Of a stretch of DNA of 64,000 nucleotides, positions 25,762-34,950 are shown in pieces (the stretch's first letter is position 1; every line of letters begins with the position of its first letter). A program made the translations under genes and the position numbers. This stretch comes from Pseudomonadota bacterium (GTDB lineage Bacteria; Myxococcota_A; UBA796; SXON01), in contig JAUXTN010000231.1 in NCBI GenBank assembly GCA_030684355.1, positions 1-64,000 of the forward strand. Direction: 5' to 3'. The notes beneath the pieces were generated by a model. The model searched no databases. It saw nothing but the letters and a program-made list of their open reading frames with translations, and was not told where the DNA came from.

Positions 25762-26724
25762 TCACGACAGGGTCGAGGCGCGCGCGGCGCGGTTGCGACC
25801 CGCGGCCTTCGCGGCGTAGAGCGCCCGGTCCGCCCGGTTGATCTGCTCCTTCACGGCTTCCCCCCCGATGGGGCCGGCCACGCCGAACGAGGCGGTGACC
25901 TGCAGCCCGGGGTTGGTCCGGGACCAGTCGTGGTTCTCGATCGCCCGCCGCACGCGCTCGGCGACCTCGAAGGCAGCGCTCTCGTCGCTGCCGTGGAGGA
26001 GCATGAGGAGCTCCTCGCCGCCGTAGCGCACGCACGCGTCGGTCTCGCGGACGCCCACCATCAGGAGGCGCGCGACGCCGACCAGCACGTCGTCTCCGAC
26101 CTGGTGGCCGAAGCGGTCGTTCACCGACTTGAAGTTGTCGATGTCGACGAAGAGGCAGGCGTAGTCGACCCCGATCAGCGCGGCCTGGGCTTGGAGGGTG
26201 GGGAAGTCGTCGTCCAGCCACGCGCGGTTCAGGAGGCCGGTGAGCGGGTCGCGATTGTTGGCCTCCAGCCGCTCGAGGACACGGTGGAGGTGGTCCACCT
26301 CTTCGAGGCTCAAGAGGTCGAGCCGCAGCGAGACGGTGCCGATCTCGAGGTGGTCCCCGGGGTGCAGCGCGGCCGTGTCGACGGGGTGGCCGTTGACCGC
26401 AGTGCCGTTGGTGGAATGGAGGTCCTCGACGGTCACCGCGCCGTCGGCCGTGCACGTGATCCGCGCGTGCCGACGGGAGACCGAGGCATCCGAGAGCACG
26501 AGCCCGCCGTTCTCGTCGCGGCCGATGGTCACGGAGTCCACGTTGTTGAGCGTGACGTACCGGAGCATGTCGCGGCCCGCGACGACCCGGAGCGTGAGGA
26601 CCACGATCTTGCGGGTCGGCAGGTCGCGACGCACGGTGAAGCTCGCGGTGCTGTCCTGATCCGGCAGGAGCACGTTCGGCCGCGATCCGAGCGGGTTGGT
26701 GTGGCCGTCGCGCTTCGAGCCCAT
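25762..26724 (-). CDS. FHA-GGDEF protein, predicted diguanylate cyclase
   Basis: The ATG at 26724 (MGSKRDGHTNPLG) yields 320 residues. The FHA domain (~40-150) has VTIGRDENGGLVLSDASVSR, RHARI and STNGTAVNG. The GGDEF domain (~155-320) has DPLTGLLNRAWLDDDF, FVDIDNFKSVNDRFGHQVGD and the active site RYGGEEL, so it should make cyclic di-GMP when recruited by a phosphothreonine partner. It lies 117 bases upstream of the FHA/PP2C/SEDS-PBP operon on the same strand; together they may link kinase signalling to c-di-GMP. No inhibitory RxxD site was noted. Confidence 0.9.
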   Translation of the reverse strand: MGSKRDGHTNPLGSRPNVLLPDQDSTASFTVRRDLPTRKIVVLTLRVVAGRDMLRYVTLNNVDSVTIGRDENGGLVLSDASVSRRHARITCTADGAVTVEDLHSTNGTAVNGHPVDTAALHPGDHLEIGTVSLRLDLLSLEEVDHLHRVLERLEANNRDPLTGLLNRAWLDDDFPTLQAQAALIGVDYACLFVDIDNFKSVNDRFGHQVGDDVLVGVARLLMVGVRETDACVRYGGEELLMLLHGSDESAAFEVAERVRRAIENHDWSRTNPGLQVTASFGVAGPIGGEAVKEQINRADRALYAAKAAGRNRAARASTLS

Positions 26725-26820
26725 GCCGCTCCGATACCCCCTCGCTCGGTGACTATCAAGTCTACAGGCAGGTAGCGACGCGGTCGTCGGCACGAGCGCC
26801 TCGGACCGCGTCGCGTACGC

Positions 26821-29800
26821 CTAGCGGGGCTTGGGGCGCTCCTCGGGGCGGGGCGGCTTGCTCTGCCCCTGGCCGCGCGGGCGGTCGGACGGCCCCGGCG
26901 CGTCGGAGGGGCGCACGGCGGCGCCGCTTCCGCCCTTCAGGATCTGGAACACCACGCGGCGGTTGGCCTCGCGGGCCTCCTCGCTGATGCCCGGCTGGAG
27001 CGGGTCGGACTCGCCGTACCCCTTGGCCTGGAGGCGGGCGGGCTCGACGCCCGCGGTGACGAGGTACTGGCGCACGGCGGCGGCGCGGCGATCGGAGAGG
27101 CCGAGGTTGTACTCGTCGGTGCCCTGGTCGTCGGTGTGGCCCTGGACCTCCAGGAGGGTGATCTCCGGGTGGTTCATGAGGATGGCCGTCACCTCGTCGA
27201 GGATCCGGAAGCTCTCCGCCTTGATCGTGGCGCTGTCGAACTCGAAGAACACCTTGTCGAGGATCTCGACGCGGTCGTCCTTCACCACCGCGCGCGCCTT
27301 CTTCAGCACCACCGTCACCTTCGACGGCTGGTCCTTCACGATCTCGGCCTTCACGCGCTCGGCCTGGTAGCCCTCGGCCCACACCGAGACCTCGACGCCG
27401 CCGAGCGGGAGCTTCTCCTCGCCCACGCCGTCGTTGCCGGTGGTGAACTTCTTGCCGCCGCCCAGCACGGTCACGAGCGCGGCCACGGGGGCGCCCTGCT
27501 CGTTCTCCGCGAGCACGATGAGGCGGCCGCCGACGATGACGGGCTTCAAGGTGAAGGTGTGCTCGAAGCGATCGCTGTCGGGCACCTCCATCAGGGCGCT
27601 CTCCTCCTCGAAGTTGTCCGCGGCCGCCACGGCCTTGTACTTGCCGGGGGGCAACGACCGCGTCATCTCGCCGCTGCCGAGCACGTAGCGGCCGGACTCG
27701 GGGCCCGACACGAGCTCCACGGAGGCGTTCGCGACGCGCTGGCCGCGGGGGTCGATGACCTGGATGCGCGTGGGGGTGAGCCCGGCGTCGGGGCAGCCGT
27801 CGTCGTCGTTGCGGCCGTTGCGATCCTCGGGCTGGCCGGGGCAGAGGTCCTTGGTGTCCTCGATGCCGTCGCCGTCACGGTCGAGGCCCTTGTTGACCGT
27901 CACCACGTCGGCCTCGCGCTTGACCACGGGGACCCACGAGAGGCCCGCGATGGCGCGGTAGTCGGGGGCGCCGACGCCGGTGGTCAGGCCGGTGCCGAAC
28001 GCGCCGGTGAGGACGATCTCGGGCCGGGGGTAGTACTTCACGCCGGCCCGCCACTCGACGGGCGCCGCGCCGAGCGCGTCGAGCGCGGTGAGCGAGAGCT
28101 CCCCGTCGATCTCGGCGAAGGCATCGAGCTCCTCGATGATCGGGACCCCGCCGCCGAGGCCCCACGTGAGGCGGGTGCCCCAGTCGAGGTCCGGAAGGAG
28201 CTCCGCGACCGTGCCGCCGTGGACGCCCACGTTCGCGGAGAGGATGCCGCGCTTCCGGCCCGCCGTGGCGATGAGCCGCCCTCCGAACGTCACGCCGGTG
28301 TCTCCGAGCCACCCATCTGGATTTCCGGTCGGGAAGCCGACGTCGACCGCCGCGCCGAGGCCGAAGCCGGTCTTCGCGCGGTCGAGCAGGGTGGCCTTCA
28401 GGTCGAGCCGGAGGTCGCCGGGGCTGAAGCCGCCCGCGCCGAGATCGCTCCCCGCCGCGAGGTGCAGCGGCATGTCGAGGGCGAGCCGGAAGCGGGAGAT
28501 CGTGAAGAACGCCGCGACGTTGGCGGTGGCGACATCGCCGGTGAGGCGGGTCTCCTCCAGGGCCTCGTCGTCGTAGCGGTAGACCAGCGGATCCGCGGCG
28601 TAGTTGAACCAGAACCCGCCGCCGAGGCCGGGGCCGGGCACGGAGGCGTCCTCGACCGTGAGCAGCGAGCGGCCGTCCGCGACCGGGCGGAAGCGCTGGG
28701 CGTTGAACTCGTCCTGCGCGTGCGCGGTGCCGAGGCTCCCGAGCATGGTGGCGCCGAGGGCCGTGCCACCGAGGGCGGCGTTGACGACGGTGCGGCGGCG
28801 GCGCCGCATCACCCCGGCGAGGGCGAGGAGCGCGGGGAGGAGCGCCGTGCGCGGATCGACGACGGAGCAGGCCCCGCCGGTGTAGTTGCCGCAGTCCAGG
28901 AACGGGTCCTTCGTGTTGCAGGCGACCGCGCCGGTGTCGTCGCCCGAGGCGCTGTCGCAGCCGTCGGGATCGACCTCGCCGTCGAGGATGTCGGGGAGGC
29001 CGTCGCAGTCGCCGTCGTCGTCGCAGCTCTCGTCGCCGTCGGGGATGCCGTCGCCGTCGGTGTCCGGGTTGTTCGGATCCGAGGCGCAGTCGTCCTCGGT
29101 CCCGTTGTCGAGGCCGTCGCCGTCGTCGTCGATGCAGGGGCCGTCGGTGTCGTCGGGATCCAGGTAGTTCGGGATGCCGTCGCAGTCGTCGTCCTCGGTC
29201 CCCTCGTCGAGGTCGGGCACGCCGTCGCCGTCGGCGTCGGGGTCCTGGTTGTCGGGGAGGCCGTCGCCGTCACTGTCACCGCCGCCCTCGGTCTCGGTCG
29301 GGATGCCGTCGTCGTCGTCGTCGGCGTCGCAGAAGTCGGGCATGCCGTCGCCGTCGGTGTCGCCGAGGCCCTCGTCCGCGTCGAGGATGCCGTCGGCGTC
29401 CTGGTCGTCGGCGGGGCCATCCAGCGGGCAGTCGGTCTCGACGATGTCGGGGATGCCGTCGCCGTCGAGGTCGACGTCGTCGGAGGGATCGTTGGGGTCG
29501 GTCTCCCAGGGGTCGATGAAGCCGTCGCTGTCGCGATCTTCGAGCCCGTCGGCGAGGCTGCCGCCGTCGGTGTCGCCGTTGAGCGGGTCCGTCGTGGTGG
29601 TGACGTCGGTGTCCGGCATGAAGCAGCCGGCCGCCACGATCGTGTCCGCCCCGGCGGCGTCCACGCCGCTCTCCAGGCCGTCGGAGAGGCCGTCGCCGTC
29701 GGAGTCGCAGGCGAGGGGATCGGTGGTGAGGTCCACCTCGACGCCGTCGCCGAGGCCGTCGTCGTCGGAGTCCGCGTCGGTCGGATCCGTGCCGATCACG

Positions 29801-30579
29801 CTCTCCTCGGGGTCGGTCAGGCCGTCGCCGTCCTGGTCGATGCCGATGGGATCGGTCGTGTCGTCGGGCATGGCGCCGGGGCCGGCGCTGTCGTCGTTGC
29901 CGGCGATGTCGTTGTCGATGGAGAGGAGGCCCGGCGAGTGCTGGGTGCCGATGACGACGCCGAAGGTGCTGTCGAGCGCGTTGCCGGTGATCGCGTCGAG
30001 CGTCAGCCGGTCGAACTGCATGTCGATGAACCAGTCGGTCGCGCTGTCGATGTCGGTGCCGGCGTCGGAGACGCGGGCGAGGTCGCTCGAGAGGGGGTCG
30101 TACCAGGCGGTGGTGAAGCTCTCGACCGGATCGTAGATGCCGAAGCCCTGGTCGATCGTGTTCTCGTTGAGCTCGAGCGTGCCGATGGGCCCGGTGATGC
30201 CGAGCTGGTACTCGTAGGTCGCCGGATCCGCGTCCGTGTCGAGCAGCACCGCCCACGAGCTGGCCCGGAAGCTGGTGGCCGACAGGAGGGGGTCCTCGTT
30301 GACCCGCATCCGGACGTAGAACGTCGTGTCGTCCGCGTACCAGTAGGCGACCGGGGCCAGGAGCACGGCGTCGCCGACGAGATCGATGCTGCCGTGGGTG
30401 CCGAGGTCGTCCCCGGTGCCGCTGGCGTCGAGATCGGGGTTCTCGTCGAAGCTCACATCGTAGAGGTCGACCCCGGCTTTCTGGAACGGCACCCACGCCG
30501 TGTCGGCGGGCCATGCAGCCAGGGCGTCGAAGGGAATGAACAAGCCGAGGGCGAGCGGCAGGAGGCGTGCGTGTCTCAT
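26821..30579 (-). CDS. Thrombospondin-type-3 surface protein fused in frame to an OmpA-family outer-membrane protein
   Basis: From ATG 30579 (MRHARLLPLALGLFIPFDALA signal) the first ~560 residues comprise an N-terminal beta domain and about 18 Asp-rich TSP3 calcium repeats (DQDGDGLTDPEES, DTDGDGMPDFCDADDDDDG). A MYXO-CTERM-like tail follows (Cys, then LLPALLALAGVMRRRRR). Without a stop the frame then starts a second signal-like segment (from Met591, ending GTAHAQDEF), a beta-barrel region, a single TSP3 unit, PEGA-like sandwich domains and a C-terminal OmpA peptidoglycan-binding domain (VFFEFDSATIK, VQGHTDDQGTDEYNLGLSDR, RAAAVRQYL). This is either a true 1252-residue fusion or two proteins with an internal start at 28809. 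The tail is Pro/Arg/Lys-rich. Confidence 0.85.
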   Translation of the reverse strand: MRHARLLPLALGLFIPFDALAAWPADTAWVPFQKAGVDLYDVSFDENPDLDASGTGDDLGTHGSIDLVGDAVLLAPVAYWYADDTTFYVRMRVNEDPLLSATSFRASSWAVLLDTDADPATYEYQLGITGPIGTLELNENTIDQGFGIYDPVESFTTAWYDPLSSDLARVSDAGTDIDSATDWFIDMQFDRLTLDAITGNALDSTFGVVIGTQHSPGLLSIDNDIAGNDDSAGPGAMPDDTTDPIGIDQDGDGLTDPEESVIGTDPTDADSDDDGLGDGVEVDLTTDPLACDSDGDGLSDGLESGVDAAGADTIVAAGCFMPDTDVTTTTDPLNGDTDGGSLADGLEDRDSDGFIDPWETDPNDPSDDVDLDGDGIPDIVETDCPLDGPADDQDADGILDADEGLGDTDGDGMPDFCDADDDDDGIPTETEGGGDSDGDGLPDNQDPDADGDGVPDLDEGTEDDDCDGIPNYLDPDDTDGPCIDDDGDGLDNGTEDDCASDPNNPDTDGDGIPDGDESCDDDGDCDGLPDILDGEVDPDGCDSASGDDTGAVACNTKDPFLDCGNYTGGACSVVDPRTALLPALLALAGVMRRRRRTVVNAALGGTALGATMLGSLGTAHAQDEFNAQRFRPVADGRSLLTVEDASVPGPGLGGGFWFNYAADPLVYRYDDEALEETRLTGDVATANVAAFFTISRFRLALDMPLHLAAGSDLGAGGFSPGDLRLDLKATLLDRAKTGFGLGAAVDVGFPTGNPDGWLGDTGVTFGGRLIATAGRKRGILSANVGVHGGTVAELLPDLDWGTRLTWGLGGGVPIIEELDAFAEIDGELSLTALDALGAAPVEWRAGVKYYPRPEIVLTGAFGTGLTTGVGAPDYRAIAGLSWVPVVKREADVVTVNKGLDRDGDGIEDTKDLCPGQPEDRNGRNDDDGCPDAGLTPTRIQVIDPRGQRVANASVELVSGPESGRYVLGSGEMTRSLPPGKYKAVAAADNFEEESALMEVPDSDRFEHTFTLKPVIVGGRLIVLAENEQGAPVAALVTVLGGGKKFTTGNDGVGEEKLPLGGVEVSVWAEGYQAERVKAEIVKDQPSKVTVVLKKARAVVKDDRVEILDKVFFEFDSATIKAESFRILDEVTAILMNHPEITLLEVQGHTDDQGTDEYNLGLSDRRAAAVRQYLVTAGVEPARLQAKGYGESDPLQPGISEEAREANRRVVFQILKGGSGAAVRPSDAPGPSDRPRGQGQSKPPRPEERPKPR

Positions 30580-30692
30580 CCCTTTCTCCAGCGAAAGTGT
30601 TGACGGGGCAAGCCTACCGGGCAGGCACCCCCGTGTCCACTCGCGTTTCCCGGGACGCCAGGCGGCCCGGCGGTGCTCGTTGAAGGCCACAT

Positions 30693-31577
30693 CTACCGGC
30701 TGGCCTCGGGGAATGGCGGGTCGTCCGCGCCGGCGTCCGGGCAACCGTCGGCGTCGTTCCCGCCATTGAAGTCCTCGCGCTCGCCGGGGCAGGCGTCCAC
30801 GTTGTCGGCCACGCGGTCGCGATCGCGGTCCGGGCCGTCCGTCCGGGGCGAGCGCGGGCGTGGCGTGGGGATCCAACCTGCCCCGAGTGAAAGCGTGGGG
30901 AAAGCCGATCCGAAGGTCGCGCCGAGGGCCGCGGTGAGGACGAGGGGACGGATCGGCGCGAGGTGCAGGCCCAGGCGGACGTGCCCGAGCTTCGGGAGGC
31001 CGAACTCGACGACGTGCGGCCCGCCGAGCTGGATGGGCGCCCACCCGTCGAGCTCCGCGAACGCGCCGAGCGGGCCGACGACGGGCATCGCGCCCCCGAT
31101 CGACCACGTGTAGACCCGCAGCGGCGGGCCGATCCGGGCGCCGAGGTTCACCGCGACCACGGTGTCCTTCTTGCCGACCCCGAGGGCGAGGTGGCCGTGG
31201 CTCGCCCGGTCGGAGCCGGGGAGGAAGGGCAGGGGCGCATCGAAGCCGGCGGCGACACCGAGCCCGCCACGTTGGCGGTCGGAGAGCACGAACAGGGCGT
31301 CGATGCGCGGGGGCTCGCCGAGGACCCGGTCGGCGCCGACCTCCGCGGGGAGGACGAGCGAGAGCCGGAGCGGACGCGCGGTCCACGCGAGGACGGCGGT
31401 GGTGTCGAGCGACGCCGCGACCGCCCCGAGACCCTGTCCGTCCACGAACAGGCCGCCCCCCGGGCCATTTCCTTCGAGCGCCGGATCGACGACCCGATAG
31501 AGTGCGCGCCCGTCGGGCACCGAGGGGATCTCGGCCGCCGCGGCGTGGAGGACGCCGGCGAGCCAGACCGGAAACAT
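30693..31577 (-). CDS. Outer-membrane beta-barrel protein with a terminal TSP3 unit
   Basis: The ATG at 31577 (MFPVWLAGVLHAAAAEIPS signal) gives a 294-residue protein of alternating amphipathic strands typical of outer-membrane barrels (LALGVGKKDTVVAVNLGARI, VRLGLHLAPIRPLVLTAALG). It ends with DRDRDRVADNVDACPGERED, a single thrombospondin-type-3 calcium repeat. It resembles the barrel plus TSP3 part of the downstream OmpA-family protein but stops before any OmpA domain, so it may be a shortened paralogue. The 113 bases between the two genes contain no recognisable feature. Confidence 0.7.
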   Translation of the reverse strand: MFPVWLAGVLHAAAAEIPSVPDGRALYRVVDPALEGNGPGGGLFVDGQGLGAVAASLDTTAVLAWTARPLRLSLVLPAEVGADRVLGEPPRIDALFVLSDRQRGGLGVAAGFDAPLPFLPGSDRASHGHLALGVGKKDTVVAVNLGARIGPPLRVYTWSIGGAMPVVGPLGAFAELDGWAPIQLGGPHVVEFGLPKLGHVRLGLHLAPIRPLVLTAALGATFGSAFPTLSLGAGWIPTPRPRSPRTDGPDRDRDRVADNVDACPGEREDFNGGNDADGCPDAGADDPPFPEASR

Positions 31578-31691
31578 GGAGGGGGATCCTTCGATTTCTG
31601 GAAGAGCTTTGTCACGTTCCCGCGGAGGTCCAGCCCCGTTCCGCGCGACGGCACCCTCCCCATCGCGACGCCCGCGCGGTACACCGGAGGG

Positions 31692-32381
31692 ATGCCCGCC
31701 GAGCTCCGTCCCGCCGCCACGGTCCTCCTCCTCCGCGACACCCCCGAGGGCCCGGAGGTGTGGCTCATGGAGCGCAACCGCGCGGTCGGCTTCATGGGCG
31801 CGGCGTGGGTGTTCCCGGGCGGCCGGGTCGACCCCGGGGACGAGCTCCTCCCGGCCCGCCACGCGTGGGACGACGGCATCCCGCGCGCCTTCCGGGCCGC
31901 CGCCGCCCGGGAGCTCCACGAGGAGGCCGGGGTGCGCCTCGGCGGGGAGGAGGAGGCCTACGATCTCGACGGGCTCGTGCCCTGGTCGCACTGGGTCACC
32001 CCCGAGATCGAGCCCCGGCGCTACGACACGTGGTTCTTCGTCGCGGCGCTGCCCGCCGGCCAGGACGCCCGCATCGACGGCCAGGAGGCCGTGGCCGGCG
32101 CCTGGCTCCGCCCCGCCGACGCCTTGGAGCGCCACGCCGCGGGGGCCCTCCCGCTCGCGCCCCCCACGCTCCGCACCCTCACCGAGCTGCTCGCCTACGC
32201 CGACGTGGCGGCCGCGGTGGGCGCCCGGCGCGCGTGCCCGCCCATCTGCCCGCGCTTCACCAAGGTAGAGGATGACACCGTCTGGGTGCTCCTCCCCGGG
32301 GACCCCGACTACCCCTCCGACGCCCCGGTCGAGCCGCCCACGCGGTTCCCCTTCGCGGTGGGCCGCTGGTGGGCGCGTTGA
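31692..32381 (+). CDS. Nudix hydrolase
   Basis: The ATG at 31692 is preceded by GGAGG. The 229-residue protein has a Nudix box with an enlarged loop: the entry GAAWVFPGGRVDP and the metal-binding helix AARELHEEAGV, giving GGR-(x)n-RELHEEAG. Long-loop Nudix proteins of this type (NUDT19-like) include CoA diphosphatases. The C-terminal ~60 residues hold CPPICPRFTKVEDDTVWVLL. The substrate is not certain. It overlaps the following subtilase gene by 13 bases. Confidence 0.85.
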   Translation: MPAELRPAATVLLLRDTPEGPEVWLMERNRAVGFMGAAWVFPGGRVDPGDELLPARHAWDDGIPRAFRAAAARELHEEAGVRLGGEEEAYDLDGLVPWSHWVTPEIEPRRYDTWFFVAALPAGQDARIDGQEAVAGAWLRPADALERHAAGALPLAPPTLRTLTELLAYADVAAAVGARRACPPICPRFTKVEDDTVWVLLPGDPDYPSDAPVEPPTRFPFAVGRWWAR

Positions 32382-33703
32382 TCCTGGCCACCCTCGCGCT
32401 CGGAGTCGCGCTCGGGGTCGCGCCCGCCGCCGCGCGCCCGGCCGCGGTCTACTGGGAGGAGGGGCGCCGCACGGACGTGCTCTACGTCGAGCTCCACGAG
32501 CCGGCGCCGCGGGAGCGCGCGCGGTGGGCCCGGGAGCGGGACTGGCGCCAGCTCGACGCCCTCATCGGCCCCGCCCGCGTACGGAACATCTCGCCCTCCC
32601 TGCCGCGCTTCCTGCGGGTCGACGCCCCGGACGCCGAGCTCCTCGGCACCGAGCTCCTCGCCGATCCGCGCGTGGCCGATGTCTGGCTCGGCTACGCCGC
32701 GGTGCCGCCGCCGGCGGACCTCGCGCCGGCCACGCCCGACTTCGCCGGCGATCAGGGCTGGCTCGACGCCTACCCCGGCCTCGGCTTCGCGGAGGCCGCC
32801 CGGTGGCCCGGCGGGGGCGGCGAGAACGTCACCATCGTCGACATCGAGTACGGCTGGGACGAGGGCCACGAGGATCTCGACGCCGCCATCGGCGCCGCCG
32901 CGTGGGGCGACAACCAACACCTGTACCTCTACCACGGCAATTCCGTGCTCGGGCAGCTCGTGGGGGGCGTGAACGGGTACGGGATCGACGGCGCCGCGCC
33001 GATGGCGTTGCCGCTCGTCGTCTCGCCGTTCCGCGAGGATGGCGGCTACGACATCGCCGCGGCCATCGCCGGCGCCACCGAGCTCCTCCGCCCGGGAGAC
33101 GTGATCCTCATCGAGCAGCAGTCCTACGCCAACGGGGACTACTGCCCGGTCAGCATCGATCCCGCCGTGTTCGCCGCGATCCAGGCGGCCGTCGCCGCGG
33201 GCATCGTGGTCGTCGAGCCCGGGGGCAACGGCGGCCAGGATCTCGACCACGAGAAGTGGGAGGGGTGGTTCGACCGCGCGAACGACTCCGGCTCCATCCT
33301 GGTCGGCGGCGGCGCCTCGCCCGAGAGCGGCTGGGAGCCGCGCTCCTGGTACCCGAACGGGTCCTCCTACGGCGCCCGGATCGACCTCCAGGGCTGGTAC
33401 GACGGCATCGTGACCGCCACCTCCGGCGAGTACGGCACGTCCCTGGCGGACCTCTACTACCCCGAGGATGACGGGCGGCAGGCCTATACGCGCTCGTTCG
33501 GCGGCACCTCGGGGGCGTCGCCGATGATCGCCGCGATGGCCGCCATCGCCCAGTCCATCGCCATCGAGCTCACCGGCGAGCCGTGGTCCCCCGAGGAGCT
33601 GCGCGCGGCCCTCGTCGCGACCGGCACCCCGCAGTCGGAGGGGCCGAACATCGGGCCCCAGCCGGACCTGCGCCGCCTGCTCCGGACCTACTTCCTGCCG
33701 TAG
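32369..33703 (+). CDS. Secreted subtilisin-family (S8) serine protease
   Basis: The GTG at 32369 overlaps the Nudix gene and opens a signal peptide (MGALILATLALGVALGVAPA). The catalytic triad can be placed at Asp158 (VTIVDIEYGWDEGHEDL), His189 (YHGNSVLG, replacing the usual HGTxVAG) and Ser381 (GGTSGASPM). The His block with Asn after Gly is unusual but the position is right. 444 residues, no obvious C-terminal anchor, so probably exported to the periplasm or outside. Its 3' end overlaps the convergent PilZ-like gene by 16 bases. Confidence 0.85.
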   Translation: MGALILATLALGVALGVAPAAARPAAVYWEEGRRTDVLYVELHEPAPRERARWARERDWRQLDALIGPARVRNISPSLPRFLRVDAPDAELLGTELLADPRVADVWLGYAAVPPPADLAPATPDFAGDQGWLDAYPGLGFAEAARWPGGGGENVTIVDIEYGWDEGHEDLDAAIGAAAWGDNQHLYLYHGNSVLGQLVGGVNGYGIDGAAPMALPLVVSPFREDGGYDIAAAIAGATELLRPGDVILIEQQSYANGDYCPVSIDPAVFAAIQAAVAAGIVVVEPGGNGGQDLDHEKWEGWFDRANDSGSILVGGGASPESGWEPRSWYPNGSSYGARIDLQGWYDGIVTATSGEYGTSLADLYYPEDDGRQAYTRSFGGTSGASPMIAAMAAIAQSIAIELTGEPWSPEELRAALVATGTPQSEGPNIGPQPDLRRLLRTYFLP

Positions 33704-34863
33704 TCGATGGTCCACTGCTCGAGGCGCTCGATCTGGAGGGCGTCGAACATCAGGCGGTAGGTCGTGACCTGCGTGCTCTGGGCCTTGATCCGGGCCTCGC
33801 AGTCGAGCTGGAGATCGCCGTGGCGCACCACGATGCGCAGGGGCTCGCGGTCGGGGAGGGGCTCCGCGCCGCGCTGGAGCACCAGGATGTAGTTGCAGAG
33901 CTGCAAACGACAGTCCCGGTCGAAGTCGGCCGGGTTGTGCCAGCGCACCTCCATCCAGTGGGCCGTGCGGGTCTGGGTGGTGGCGTAGGTCGGATCGGTG
34001 CCCGGGCGCGTGCCCTGGGGCGCGGGGAACCCGGGGTTCGTACCGCCGATGGCGACGACGCGGCCGGGGCCGCCGCGGTCGGTGTAGAGGTCGTTGGACC
34101 GGGGCGAGCCGGGGGTCGACGCCGTGGAGGGGGTCGACCGCGCCGGCGGTCCGGGCCAGCCCGAGGACGACCCGGAGCCGCCTGAACGGAGGGTGCTCGG
34201 CGGGGGCGTGCTCGGCGTGCGCGTTCCCGGCGTGGGTGCGCTCGGCGTGGGCGCGCTCGGCGTGGGCGTGCCGGGCGTGGGCGTGCCGCGCCCCACGGTG
34301 CCGCGGGCGATGGCGCTGCGGAGGGCGTCCCGCACCGCGCCACGGCCCGCGCCGTTCGAGCTGCCGGTCTGGATGTCGGAGCGCGCGCCGAAGGGGTCGG
34401 TCTGGGGGCCGAGCGAGCCCGGGCCGCCCGGGCGGCGGGACATGCGCTCGAGTGCGAGGCGAACGTCTGCGTTGGACTGCCCGCGCTCGCCGGAGGGGTT
34501 CCCGTGGGTGGAGATCACGGTGTCGAACCTGGAGAAGGTCCCCTTGTTCCTGACGTTGCGGGTCCACTCGTCGAGGAGATGGCGCTCGGCGGGGGCGATG
34601 CCCGTGATGTCGAGCACATAGCGGGGGGACTCCCCGCGCGCGATCACGAGCGCGCGCGCCACGACGGCGCGCAGCAGCGCGGTGGCCGGGGTGGGGGTCA
34701 GGGTGACGCGGACATCGAGCTCGTCCCCGCCCTCGAGCTCTGCGTCAACCTCGACAAGGAGGCGGTTGGGCTCGATCCAGCGCAGGGTTCCGAAAAAGAA
34801 CCCGGTGTCGCCACGGACCGCCACCGCGGTCCGCACGTCCACCCGCTCCTCATTCGTTGCCAT
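33688..34863 (-). CDS. PilZ-like protein with a Pro/Thr repeat linker
   Basis: The start is ATG 34863 (MATNEERVDVRTAVAVRGD). The N-terminal ~110 residues and the C-terminal ~120 residues are beta-rich domains separated by a disordered linker with tandem TPTPSAPTPSAPTPG units. The N-terminal domain resembles myxobacterial PilZ-type modules (RVDVRTAVAV..GDELDVRVTLTP..YVLDITGIAPAERHLLDEW), but the RxxxR / DxSxxG c-di-GMP motif is not clear, so ligand binding is uncertain. 391 residues, no signal peptide. The C-terminal domain (WMEVRWHNPADFDRDCRLQL) was not assigned. Confidence 0.55.
   Translation of the reverse strand: MATNEERVDVRTAVAVRGDTGFFFGTLRWIEPNRLLVEVDAELEGGDELDVRVTLTPTPATALLRAVVARALVIARGESPRYVLDITGIAPAERHLLDEWTRNVRNKGTFSRFDTVISTHGNPSGERGQSNADVRLALERMSRRPGGPGSLGPQTDPFGARSDIQTGSSNGAGRGAVRDALRSAIARGTVGRGTPTPGTPTPSAPTPSAPTPGTRTPSTPPPSTLRSGGSGSSSGWPGPPARSTPSTASTPGSPRSNDLYTDRGGPGRVVAIGGTNPGFPAPQGTRPGTDPTYATTQTRTAHWMEVRWHNPADFDRDCRLQLCNYILVLQRGAEPLPDREPLRIVVRHGDLQLDCEARIKAQSTQVTTYRLMFDALQIERLEQWTIDYGRK
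34195..34285 (-). repeat. Coding tandem repeat (TPTPSAP/TPGT units)
   Basis: About seven 12-15-base units of the GGCGTGGGCGTGC type encode the Pro/Thr/Ser linker of the PilZ-like protein. They are likely to vary in copy number. Confidence 0.6.
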
Positions 34864-34950
34864 CGGCCGCCTCCGAGGCCGGCGCTTATCCCTGCTTCGG
34901 CGCCACGGCCGCCGATAACGGGACCTCCGCACGGGTTTCTGACGACCCGT

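Noticed and set aside
24970..26775. 601-codon plus-strand frame
   Set aside because: Opposes the FhaA-like and FHA-GGDEF genes; composition is that of a shadow.
27136..30603. 1155-codon open frame antisense to the TSP3/OmpA gene
   Set aside because: It is the mirror of Asp/Gly-rich repeats in a GC-rich gene and consists of low-complexity Val/Ala/Gly/Arg text with no start signal or domain.
31502..32275. Arg/Pro-rich frames overlapping the Nudix gene
   Set aside because: Out-of-frame shadows of a gene with a clear Nudix box.
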